Source of the DNA: RGIG3528 sp964653855
GTDB taxonomy: Bacteria > Bacillota > Clostridia > Lachnospirales > Lachnospiraceae
Direction of reading: 5' to 3'
Assembly: GCA_964653855.1 (NCBI GenBank)
Contig: CAZZFV010000005.1
Span: 3,391-67,390 of the forward strand
DNA length: 64,000 nt
A model generated the notes under the pieces. The model was given only the letters and a program-made list of their open reading frames with translations, was not told the origin of the DNA and searched no databases. The position numbers were made by a program, and so were the translations under genes. Shown here one piece after another: positions 35,651 to 44,106 of the stretch; within the stretch, counting starts at the first letter, position 1, and each line of letters opens with the position of its first letter.

Positions 35651-36541
35651 ATGTCCGAAAAATTAACTGTTATGCATGAAAAAGACCTCTCTACGGTGAC
35701 TGCCCGTCAAAGGGTCACCAAAATCCTGATGAAAATTTTGGTTTATGCCTTCCTCGTCATTATGGCGATAATCATTCTCTTCCCGTTTTACTGGATGATC
35801 AACTCGTCTCTTAAATCGCTTGACGAGTATCGCTTAAACGTGCCCACATTCTGGCCCAAAAAAATCATACTCACAAACTATCCGTCGGCGTTCACGACCG
35901 CAAACCTCGGAAAACTTTTCCTAAACACCATGTATGTCGGAATTGTTTCAACGATACTCTCGCTTGTGATAACCGTACTTTCCGCCTTTGCTTTCGCAAG
36001 GCTCGAGTTTAAGGGAAAAGACGCAATGTTCGGCTTCCTCATGGCAACAATGATGATCCCCGGCGAACTTTTCACAATCACAAACTACAGCACGGTCACG
36101 AATTTGCACTGGATAAACACATATACGGTACTTATCGTTCCGTTCCTTGTAAGCGTGTTTTATATTTATCTTCTTCGTCAAAACTTTATGCAAATACCGA
36201 ACGAGCTTTATCTTGCCGCAAAGGTTGACGGAACAAGCGATATAAAATATCTCTTAAAGGTCATGGTACCGTTGTCGCTTCCGACACTCATTTCGATCAC
36301 GATTCTCAAGATGATGGGTGCATGGAACTCGTACATTTGGCCGAGACTCGTCGCAAACGACGACAATCACAAGCTTGTGACAAACGGACTCAGAAACGCA
36401 TTCACGGCTTCGACGGGTGACGTCGATTATCCCGTACAGATGGCGGCCGTTGCGATCGTATCCTTCCCTCTCTTCCTTGTGTTTGTATTTCTTCGCAAAT
36501 ACATCATGAAGGGTGTAAGCCGTTCGGGAATCAAGGGATAA
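35651..36541 (+). CDS. Carbohydrate ABC transporter permease, MalG type
   Basis: The ~296-residue CUT1 permease has six helices and the EAA loop YLAAKVDGTSDIKYLLKVMVP. It ends GVSRSGIKG as MalG-type proteins do. The ATG at 35651 follows AGAGGTG with 6 nt spacing; the in-frame GTG at 35642 is part of that ribosome site and was rejected. It partners with the insertion-bearing permease upstream. Confidence 0.92.
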   Translation: MSEKLTVMHEKDLSTVTARQRVTKILMKILVYAFLVIMAIIILFPFYWMINSSLKSLDEYRLNVPTFWPKKIILTNYPSAFTTANLGKLFLNTMYVGIVSTILSLVITVLSAFAFARLEFKGKDAMFGFLMATMMIPGELFTITNYSTVTNLHWINTYTVLIVPFLVSVFYIYLLRQNFMQIPNELYLAAKVDGTSDIKYLLKVMVPLSLPTLISITILKMMGAWNSYIWPRLVANDDNHKLVTNGLRNAFTASTGDVDYPVQMAAVAIVSFPLFLVFVFLRKYIMKGVSRSGIKG

Positions 36542-36590
36542 ACGCCGGCATACGGAATTTAATTTCACTTAAATCCGAAATTTCAAACGT

Positions 36591-36615
36591 ATTTAACCCC
36601 AAAAAGGGTTTAAAT
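36591..36615 (+). other. Intergenic hairpin before the binding-protein gene
   Basis: Arms ATTTAACCC and GGGTTTAAAT enclose a CAAAAA loop, without a T-run. It may act as an RNA-stability element for the binding-protein message. Confidence 0.4.
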
Positions 36616-36639
36616 AAAGATACAAAAGGAGACACTATT

Positions 36640-38133
36640 ATGAAAAAAAGATTTTTAAGATCTTTTGCATGCCTTATAACGGCATCAACGATGCTGCTTA
36701 CGGCATGCGGCGGAAGCGGAAACAACACATCCGTAACACCGACACCCGCAGCGTCCGTCACGGAAACGCCGACGACAAATACGGATGACACCGCAAAAAC
36801 AGATACTGCGACGGATGCCGCAAACTTCACCGTTCCCGAGGGCGGATATGACGGTTCGGCAGTCACACTCACGTTTTACCATACGATGGGAACAAACCTC
36901 TCAGCCGTACTTGACGAATATATCGCAGAGTTCAACAAACTCTATCCGAATATCACAATCGAATGGTCACAGGTCGGTTCTTACGATGACGTAAGAGACC
37001 AGATAAGCCAGGAACTTACAGTAGGTTCCGAGCCCAATATCGCTTATTGCTATCCCGACCACGTTGCTCTTTACAATCTCGCAAAGGGCGTTGTACACCT
37101 TGATAACCTCATTTCAAGCACCGAAACCGTTACACACGCCGACGGCACAACCGAAATCCTCGGTCTTACAGACGCTCAGATCAACGATTTCATCGACGGT
37201 TATTACGCAGAAGGCAGCTCATACGGCGATTCCCATATGTACACTCTCCCCTTCTCAAAGTCAACGGAAGTTCTTTACTACAACAAGACTTTCTTTGATG
37301 AGAACGGCTTAAGCGTACCCACAACATGGGACGAAATGGAAGAGCTTTGCTATCTCATAAAGGAAATCGATCCCGAGTGCATTCCTCTCGGATATGACTC
37401 CGAAGCAAACTGGTTCATCACAATGTGCGAGCAGTACGGTTCTCCTTACACAAGCGCAACCGGCGACCACTTCTTGTTCGACAATGACACAAACAAGGCA
37501 TTCGTAAAGCGTTTCAGAGAATGGTACCAGAATGACCTTGTTACGACACAGCAGCTTTACGGCGCATACACATCCGGACTTTTCGTAGCCGAAGAAGGCA
37601 CAAGAAGCTATATGTCGATCGGTTCTTCCGCAGGTGCAACCCACCAGCGTCCGACAGCCGACAGTTCGGGAAATTATCCTTTTGAAGTAGGCATCACATC
37701 TATTCCTCAGGTAGATCCGTCAAATCCGAAGGTTATTTCACAGGGTCCGTCGGTATGTATTTTCAAGAAGGACAACCCTCAGGAAGTTATCGCGTCATGG
37801 CTCTTTGTAAAATACCTTACAACAAACGTTGAATTCCAGGCAGCATTCTCGATCGCATCGGGATATGTTCCGGTTCTTAAGTCTGTTGAGGATAACCCGA
37901 TTTATGCGGCTCACCTTGCAAAAGCAGACGGCGGCACGTATATTTCGGCACTCTCCGCAAAGGTTTGCCTTGAGCAGGAAGACGCTTATTATGTATCTCC
38001 CGCATTCAACGGATCTTCAAAGGCACGTGATCAGGTACAGTCCTTGCTTCAGAAGTGCTTCCTTATCACAACCGATGTCGACAAGAATATAGATGCGGCA
38101 TTCGCAGAAGCCGTTGCAAATTGCAATTATTAA
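36640..38133 (+). CDS. Extracellular solute-binding lipoprotein (CUT1 type)
   Basis: The 497-residue protein has a lipobox (LLTAC, Cys ~23), a Thr/Pro-rich linker and a family-1 solute-binding domain from ~residue 70 (VTLTFYHTMGTNLSAVLDEY). A strong AAAGGAG precedes the ATG. It should capture the substrate of the two permeases upstream. The bound ligand cannot be read from the sequence. The exported nuclease and OB-fold protein genes directly downstream raise the possibility of a nucleic-acid-derived ligand (inference). Confidence 0.92.
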   Translation: MKKRFLRSFACLITASTMLLTACGGSGNNTSVTPTPAASVTETPTTNTDDTAKTDTATDAANFTVPEGGYDGSAVTLTFYHTMGTNLSAVLDEYIAEFNKLYPNITIEWSQVGSYDDVRDQISQELTVGSEPNIAYCYPDHVALYNLAKGVVHLDNLISSTETVTHADGTTEILGLTDAQINDFIDGYYAEGSSYGDSHMYTLPFSKSTEVLYYNKTFFDENGLSVPTTWDEMEELCYLIKEIDPECIPLGYDSEANWFITMCEQYGSPYTSATGDHFLFDNDTNKAFVKRFREWYQNDLVTTQQLYGAYTSGLFVAEEGTRSYMSIGSSAGATHQRPTADSSGNYPFEVGITSIPQVDPSNPKVISQGPSVCIFKKDNPQEVIASWLFVKYLTTNVEFQAAFSIASGYVPVLKSVEDNPIYAAHLAKADGGTYISALSAKVCLEQEDAYYVSPAFNGSSKARDQVQSLLQKCFLITTDVDKNIDAAFAEAVANCNY

Positions 38134-38147
38134 TTTTGGGAATAAAA

Positions 38148-39563
38148 ATGTTTAAGAATATCAAATTATCAAAAATAACAATATCAATGCTTTTCCTTGT
38201 GTCGTGTGCAATGCTTTCCGCATGCGGCACAAGCGGAAACGACGTGTCTGTTACGCCGAGCCCCGCTCCCGTTATTACGGAAGCACCCGCGGCAACGGAT
38301 ACGCCCACACCCTCTCCCACGGACGCGCCCGTTTACATTGACTATGCCGCAACTCTCACGCTCGATATGACAAGCGAGACCGCAAAAGTAAACGCGACCG
38401 TCAGAAACTTTGTCGACGGAGACACGGTTCACTTTAACGTCCCTGCGGACGTAATACCCGAAGGCCTCTTAAAGGCACGTTTCCTTGCGATAAACACACC
38501 GGAATCCACCGGTAAAATCGAGGAATGGGGAAAGGCTGCATCCGCTTTCACAAAAGAAAAGCTTCAAAATGCCGCATCGATAATACTTGAATCGGACAAT
38601 TCCTCATGGAACCTGGACTCCACGGGCGGACGCTATCTTGTGTGGGTTTGGTATAAAACGGATGACGCGTCCGAATACAGAAACTTAAATCTCGAAATAC
38701 TCCAAAACGGACTTGCGATCGCGTCGTCAACCGCAAACAACCGCTACGGAACAATCGCGATGGCGGCGCTTTCAAATGCCAAGGCATGTAAATTAAAGAT
38801 TTATTCCGGCGAACAGGATCCCGATTTCTATTACGGTGACGCTTATGAGCTTACACTCTCCGAGCTTCGTCAAAACATAGCCGATTACAACGGCAAAAAG
38901 GTTGCTTTTGAAGGCGTTGTCACGATGAATTCCGAAAACACGGTATATGTTGAGGAATACGATCCCGAAAACGACCTTTACAACGGAATCGCCGTTTATT
39001 ACGGATACAATTTAAGCGGCGGCGGACTTGAGATTTTGCATGTGGGTAACCGCGTAAGAATCGTGGGCTCCTGCCAATATTACGAAGCGGGCGGCACATA
39101 TCAGATTGCCGACGTTCAATACAAGGTAATGAAGCCTAACGATCCTTCGAATTTGCAACTCATAAGCACCGGTCATTCGGCGGCATTTGCTTTAGTTTCT
39201 GCCGATCAGTTTGTTAACGGACGTGTTACGACGGAAGACGAAAACGGAAACACAAAAGAATTTTCTTATGCCGAACTTATCGTGGGCAGCACAATTTCAA
39301 TGGACAACCTGGAAGTTTACAAAACTTCCACGACAACAAACGAATCAAGCTCCTCTTACGGTGCAATGACTCTTTATTGTAAGTCCGAAGACGGATTGTA
39401 TATAACCGTCAGAACAGCAGTACTTTATGACGAAAACCGCAATTTGATAACGGCCGATCGGTACGAAGGCGAAAACATATCCGTAAAGGGTATCGTCGAG
39501 TACTATAACGGCGATTACCAAATCAAGGTTTTGTCTAAAGAATATATTACTATCAACCACTAA
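38148..39563 (+). CDS. Lipoprotein with staphylococcal-nuclease-like and OB-fold-like domains
   Basis: The 471-residue surface protein has a lipobox (AMLSAC, Cys ~25). An SNase domain fills about residues 78-205. It keeps the calcium/catalytic motif VDGDTVHF, the Arg and Glu in KARFLAINTPES and the second catalytic Arg in GGRYLVWV, so it should be an active Ca-dependent nuclease on DNA/RNA. Two OB-fold-like nucleic-acid-binding segments follow (about 225-330 and 345-471). The ATG at 38148 starts 14 nt after the binding-protein stop. The layout recalls the Bacillus nuclease YhcR, which also joins OB and SNase modules. Confidence 0.82.
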   Translation: MFKNIKLSKITISMLFLVSCAMLSACGTSGNDVSVTPSPAPVITEAPAATDTPTPSPTDAPVYIDYAATLTLDMTSETAKVNATVRNFVDGDTVHFNVPADVIPEGLLKARFLAINTPESTGKIEEWGKAASAFTKEKLQNAASIILESDNSSWNLDSTGGRYLVWVWYKTDDASEYRNLNLEILQNGLAIASSTANNRYGTIAMAALSNAKACKLKIYSGEQDPDFYYGDAYELTLSELRQNIADYNGKKVAFEGVVTMNSENTVYVEEYDPENDLYNGIAVYYGYNLSGGGLEILHVGNRVRIVGSCQYYEAGGTYQIADVQYKVMKPNDPSNLQLISTGHSAAFALVSADQFVNGRVTTEDENGNTKEFSYAELIVGSTISMDNLEVYKTSTTTNESSSSYGAMTLYCKSEDGLYITVRTAVLYDENRNLITADRYEGENISVKGIVEYYNGDYQIKVLSKEYITINH

Positions 39564-39587
39564 AAAACATATGGAAGGACAAAAAAA

Positions 39588-41981
39588 ATGAAGATGAAAA
39601 AAATCTTTTCGTTGTTGCTTATTGCGGCAATGAGCATCTCATGTTTTGCGGCCTGCGGTGACGAAAACGAGGCAAACGTAACACCTACCCCCGAACCCAC
39701 CAAGGCAGTCGCAACACAGACTCCCACTCCTACTCCCGTTTCCGATACGGGTGTTACGGCAGCAAAGGATTACTTAAACACAATGTACGCATCAAGTGAC
39801 GGCAGCGCAACGGCAACCGCTTCCGATTACACCGTTGTCGGCGTTGTAAAAATTGACGGCGTAACATACAATGTTACATGGTCGGTTGATGTAACAAAGG
39901 GAGTAACCGTCGGCACAATGGATTCAAAGAAGATGGTTACGATTGACGTTGACGAAAAGACAACGACCCAAATCGATTACAATCTTACCGCAACCGTTTC
40001 CGACGCAAACGGAAACTCAAAATCCGTTTCGTTTGCTCACTTCGTTCCCGCATATAAGGAACTTACATGGGCAGAATATGCTGCAGCCGCAGATGACACA
40101 ACGGTTGTAGTAAACGGCACAATCACAGGTATCATCGCAAAGTCCAAGGGCAATTCGTCAAACTGCATCTACTTCCAGGATTCGGACGGCGGATATTATA
40201 TTTACAACCTGTCTCAGGATCCCGTTTCGGATCTCGGACTCGCAATCGGCATGACAATCCGTGCAACAGGTACACGTGATACATATTCGGGTACATACGA
40301 AATCACGGGCGCTTCCGTTGAAATCGTTGATTCGACAATCAAAACCGTTGCGGCAACGGATTATACCGATAAGTATACAAAGGCGGAATCGTTAAAAGAC
40401 TCCTCTCTCACCGAAAAGCAGGGTCTCCTTGTTACACTTAAGGGCGTTGAAATCATCGGACAGGGTTCGGATACAACATATTATATGTTTGAACTTGCCG
40501 GAAAGCAGTCATATATCCGTCTCTCATCTTCCGTTTGCCCGATTACATCGGATGAACAGACGGCATTTAAGACAGAGTTCCTTAGTCATATCGGATATAC
40601 CGCAGACGTTACAGGTATCCTTACACTTTATGACGGAGCATTCTATCTCTCGCCCGTAGATTCAAATTGCCTTGCAAATCTTCAGCTTCCCAACAGAAGC
40701 GATGCCGAAAAGGCAGCATTTGAAATCGAAAAGCTCGGTATTCCCACAAAGGTTCAGGAAGACACAGAGCTCACTCTCCCGAGAAAGGGAAGCACATACA
40801 GCGACGTATCCCTTATTTATAACGTAACCGGAAATGCATCGTTCTCGGATGCCGGCGCACTCATCATAAAGCAGGGTGAAAATGCCACCACCGTAAATAT
40901 CGAAGTTACGGCAACATGCGGCGCAGAGACAAAGACAGAAAAGTTTGTGATAAACGTTGAAGCAAAAGCAACGGATCTTTGCACGGCAGAGGTTCTTTCA
41001 AAGCTTGCCGCACTCGAAAGCGGCGAATCGATTTCCGGCACACAGGTTCTCCAGGGTAAAGTTACCGAAATCGTTACGGCTTACAGCGAGTCTTACAACA
41101 ATATCACTGTTAACATGGACGTAAACGGCACAACTATTCAGTGCTACAGACTTGTGGGCGGAAGCGACATCGCAGTCGGCGACGTTATCACGGTTACAGG
41201 TACTCTTAAGAATTACAAGGGAACACTTGAATTTGACAAGGGTTGCACATATTCAAAGACATTGTCCGTTGAACAGGCTAAGCAGGAAGTTTTGATTGCA
41301 CAAATCGCAGCTCTCGAAGCAGGTGAAACAATGTCCGGAACGCAAGTTTTGTCGGGAAAGATTACGGAAATCGTAACCGCATACAGTGAGTCCTACAACA
41401 ACATCACCGTTAACATGGATGTATCCGGCACAACTATTCAGTGCTACAGACTTGTGGGCGGAAGCGATCTCGCAGTCGGCGACGTTATCACGGTTACAGG
41501 TACAATCAAGAACTACAAGGGCACTCTTGAATTTGACAAGGGATGCACATACATAAAGGGACAAAACCTTGCTTCCGCAAAGGACGCTCTCGTTATGGAA
41601 AAGGCTTATGCTCTTGAAAGCGGCGAAACACTTGCCGGAATCCAGGAAATCACGGGCGAAATCGTATCGATCGACACTGCATACAGCGAGTCTTACAACA
41701 ACATCACCGTTACTCTTAAAGTAGGTGATAAGACAATTGTGGCTTACCGTTTGACAGGCGGAAGCGATCTCGCAGTCGGTGACGTTATCACGGTTACAGG
41801 TACAATCACAAATTACAAGGGCACAGTGGAATTCACAAAGGGATGCACCTATGTTGTAGGTTCCGCAGACAAGACACCCGCAACCGGCGATATGTCCACA
41901 ATGATCATGGTAATGCTTATGATTATGATTGCAGGCTCCTTCGTAATGATGATGATTTCAAAGAAAAAGGAAACAAGATAG
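39588..41981 (+). CDS. Surface protein with Ig-like and OB-fold-like repeats, lipobox and C-terminal anchor
   Basis: The 797-residue protein has an N-terminal lipobox (CFAAC, Cys ~22) and an Ig-like segment (about 45-155). Two OB-like segments follow (about 160-365), then a second Ig-like segment (380-465). Three tandem ~84-residue OB-fold-like repeats lie at about 472-555, 572-655 and 672-755. The C-terminus has an LPXTG-like TPATGD, a Met/Ile-rich helix and KKKETR, i.e. a sortase-type or membrane anchor. Having both anchors is unusual. It should bind polymers, perhaps nucleic acid, outside the cell. It is last in the operon, before a strong terminator. Confidence 0.78.
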   Translation: MKMKKIFSLLLIAAMSISCFAACGDENEANVTPTPEPTKAVATQTPTPTPVSDTGVTAAKDYLNTMYASSDGSATATASDYTVVGVVKIDGVTYNVTWSVDVTKGVTVGTMDSKKMVTIDVDEKTTTQIDYNLTATVSDANGNSKSVSFAHFVPAYKELTWAEYAAAADDTTVVVNGTITGIIAKSKGNSSNCIYFQDSDGGYYIYNLSQDPVSDLGLAIGMTIRATGTRDTYSGTYEITGASVEIVDSTIKTVAATDYTDKYTKAESLKDSSLTEKQGLLVTLKGVEIIGQGSDTTYYMFELAGKQSYIRLSSSVCPITSDEQTAFKTEFLSHIGYTADVTGILTLYDGAFYLSPVDSNCLANLQLPNRSDAEKAAFEIEKLGIPTKVQEDTELTLPRKGSTYSDVSLIYNVTGNASFSDAGALIIKQGENATTVNIEVTATCGAETKTEKFVINVEAKATDLCTAEVLSKLAALESGESISGTQVLQGKVTEIVTAYSESYNNITVNMDVNGTTIQCYRLVGGSDIAVGDVITVTGTLKNYKGTLEFDKGCTYSKTLSVEQAKQEVLIAQIAALEAGETMSGTQVLSGKITEIVTAYSESYNNITVNMDVSGTTIQCYRLVGGSDLAVGDVITVTGTIKNYKGTLEFDKGCTYIKGQNLASAKDALVMEKAYALESGETLAGIQEITGEIVSIDTAYSESYNNITVTLKVGDKTIVAYRLTGGSDLAVGDVITVTGTITNYKGTVEFTKGCTYVVGSADKTPATGDMSTMIMVMLMIMIAGSFVMMMISKKKETR
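41001..41852 (+). repeat. Three tandem repeats with an exact 300-bp period
   Basis: Units start at 41001, 41301 and 41601, each encoding one OB-fold-like module. Long blocks (YSESYNNITV, GGSDLAVGDVITVTG) are almost identical also at DNA level, most closely in units 1 and 2, which indicates recent duplication or gene conversion. Confidence 0.9.
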
Positions 41982-42016
41982 TTTATAAGCATAATGCATA
42001 ACGCTTAATGCAAAAG

Positions 42017-42056
42017 AAGAAGCGGAAAGGTGAAAGCCTTCCCGCTTCTTTTATTT
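42017..42056. terminator. Bidirectional terminator between convergent operons
   Basis: The stem GAAGCGG-AAAGG / CCTT-C-CCGCTTC is followed by TTTTATTTT on the plus strand. On the minus strand it is followed by TTCTTTTG. It separates the plus ABC/nuclease operon from the minus DHH genes. Confidence 0.88.
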
Positions 42057-42113
42057 TAAAATAATTTTTTACGTTTTAAAGGTTCCTTACATCCTTCAGG
42101 TGTTTGAGGTTCC

Positions 42114-43109
42114 TTACATCCACCCTGTATTTGCCGCCTTATAGCTCTTTGAAAGCTTATCCGCGTCAAGAATAAGCGCATTCATCTCCTCTTCCGAATG
42201 AACGGTCGCTCCGGCAGCCATCTCATGTCCGCCGCCCGAATATTTCTCCGCAAGCTTATTGATCGTCACAAATCTCGAACGGAGACGCACACGTATATCG
42301 TCATTAAAAGGATTTTCTATGAAAGCGATCCATATGATCGAGCCCTTAATCGAATTAAGAAGCGAAATCACGTTGCTTGCGTCCTCATTTGAAAGATGCC
42401 AGTCCTCCTGCATTTTTTTGGTGACATAAATATATGCAACACCGCTTTCGGTACGCTTTATTTCACCGAAAACAAAGGCCTGGAACTTTAGATAATCAAA
42501 TTCATCAAGATAAAGGTGGGCATAAATTGTTTCAAGGTCGAGCTTATAATCAAGCAAAAATCCCGCGATACGCATTGTATCGCCCGACGTGCTCGAAAAT
42601 CTGAATCTTCCCGAATCCGTCACCATTCCGGTAAAGAGGCACTCTGCCGCTCTCTTTGTCATTTTGAGTTCGGGCACGGTCATCACAAAATCCGCAATCA
42701 TTTCGCAAGCGGACGATCTTTCGTCTTCCACCCACGAAATATTTCCGAACGGCGCAATGTCAACATGATGATCAATCTTTATTATTTCCTTTGAAAGATT
42801 GTATTTTGTGTTTGAAAGTCTTTCGACGTTTGCGGTATCAACGGCAATAAAAAGCGAATTTTCGTACATTTCATCGGAAAGTACCGTCTTATCGTCGTCA
42901 AGAAATCCGACATAGTCCGAATAATCCTCGTTTACGACATAAATTTCCTTTTTGGGAAACGTTTCTTTGAGTATCGACGCAAGTCCGTTTGTTGACCCTA
43001 CCGCATCTCCGTCCGGCCTTATATGCCTTCCTATGATGATCCTGTCATACTCCTTGATCTTGCTTAAAATCTGCTGCTTGATTTCCGAATTGTCGGTCAT
43101 GTGTTTCAC
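42114..43109 (-). CDS. DHH-family phosphoesterase, NrnA-like (copy 1)
   Basis: The 331-residue protein matches bifunctional oligoribonuclease/pAp-phosphatase NrnA. It has the Mn-binding motifs RHIRPDGDAVGS and KIDHHVDIAPFG (DHH) and the DHHA1 motif YSGGGHEMAAGA. NrnA degrades 2-5-nt RNAs and dephosphorylates 3'-phosphoadenosine 5'-phosphate. It is cytoplasmic. It lies 22 nt after a paralogue with the same motifs, at the end of an operon headed by a nucleotidase/kinase fusion. Confidence 0.9.
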   Translation of the reverse strand: MKHMTDNSEIKQQILSKIKEYDRIIIGRHIRPDGDAVGSTNGLASILKETFPKKEIYVVNEDYSDYVGFLDDDKTVLSDEMYENSLFIAVDTANVERLSNTKYNLSKEIIKIDHHVDIAPFGNISWVEDERSSACEMIADFVMTVPELKMTKRAAECLFTGMVTDSGRFRFSSTSGDTMRIAGFLLDYKLDLETIYAHLYLDEFDYLKFQAFVFGEIKRTESGVAYIYVTKKMQEDWHLSNEDASNVISLLNSIKGSIIWIAFIENPFNDDIRVRLRSRFVTINKLAEKYSGGGHEMAAGATVHSEEEMNALILDADKLSKSYKAANTGWM

Positions 43110-43131
43110 CCTAAAACCCTTTCGTTTTGAA

Positions 43132-44106
43132 TCATAAATATTCCTGCATCATTTCATCCAAATCGTTTAGCATTGCCATCGCTTCGTCACGATTTGCAAG
43201 AGTTGCCCCGCTTGCGTGTTCATGGCCGCCTCCGCCGTATTTTACGGCAATTTGATTTATGTTAAACTTATTTGAACGTAACTCTGCCAGTACTTTTCCT
43301 TCGCTTTCGGTAAAATTTACCCATATATTTACGCCTTTAATATCTCCCATCACCCCTACCATTCCGCGGGAGATTCCGAAAGCGGTCATGCCTTCATCGA
43401 TTCTTTTTTCAACCTCTTCCTTATCCGTATAAATATATGCGACGTTGTTTTTCGTAAATTTGATTTTTAACGTAAATTCGGCTTTGCGGCGAAGCGATGC
43501 AAAGTCTTCCGCATACATTTTCGAATACAAATCGTTAAAGTCGATTTTGTGCTTTTCCATAAGGAAAGCCGCACGCAAAAAAGTATCCGACGAAACCGAA
43601 TCAAAGCGGAAGCGTCCCGAATCCGTCACCATTCCGGTAAAAAGCGAACGGGCGCATATTTCATTTACGTTAAGCGAAAGTGTCTTCGCAATACCGGCAA
43701 TAATTCCCGCACAGCTCTCGACGGAAGACTCGATTATTTCATCGTCCGTAAAGCTTCCCGTATACATATGATGGTCGATTCTGAATGAATATGCGGACGT
43801 TTTGTATCTTTCGTCACATACCATATTTGTGCTTCCCGAATCAAGAACAAAGGTAAGCGCTTTTTCATATTTCGAGTCGTCAACCGTGTCCATAACGGAG
43901 TCGTCCATAAATGCGTAGCGCCCTGCCGCATCTCCCACCATATATACTTTTTTTTCGGGGAAATTAGACAGGATCAGGTGCTTTAATCCGACCTGACTTC
44001 CGATTGCGTCACCATCCGGATTTGAGTGTCTGTGAATTATTATTGTGTCGTATTGTTTTATTTTTTCAAGAAAATTTTCGTACATATTGTTTATTTTTCC
44101 TGTCAC
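43132..44106 (-). CDS. DHH-family phosphoesterase, NrnA-like (copy 2)
   Basis: The 324-residue protein has RHSNPDGDAIGS, the middle VLDSG, the RIDHHMYTGSF DHH motif and YGGGGHEHASGA in DHHA1. It is clearly paralogous to the next gene but diverged throughout, so the duplication is old or the two have different substrates (for example nanoRNA versus pAp or cyclic-dinucleotide products). It overlaps the fusion gene upstream by 4 nt (ATGA), which implies translational coupling. Confidence 0.88.
   Translation of the reverse strand: MTGKINNMYENFLEKIKQYDTIIIHRHSNPDGDAIGSQVGLKHLILSNFPEKKVYMVGDAAGRYAFMDDSVMDTVDDSKYEKALTFVLDSGSTNMVCDERYKTSAYSFRIDHHMYTGSFTDDEIIESSVESCAGIIAGIAKTLSLNVNEICARSLFTGMVTDSGRFRFDSVSSDTFLRAAFLMEKHKIDFNDLYSKMYAEDFASLRRKAEFTLKIKFTKNNVAYIYTDKEEVEKRIDEGMTAFGISRGMVGVMGDIKGVNIWVNFTESEGKVLAELRSNKFNINQIAVKYGGGGHEHASGATLANRDEAMAMLNDLDEMMQEYL

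Noticed and set aside
38055..38147. Longer start of the SNase lipoprotein at 38055
   Set aside because: It overlaps the binding-protein gene and destroys the signal peptide. The ATG at 38148 gives a proper lipoprotein signal.
40981..41860. CRISPR-like array because of regular repeats
   Set aside because: The 300-bp units lie in frame within a gene and encode protein modules; there are no spacers or cas genes.
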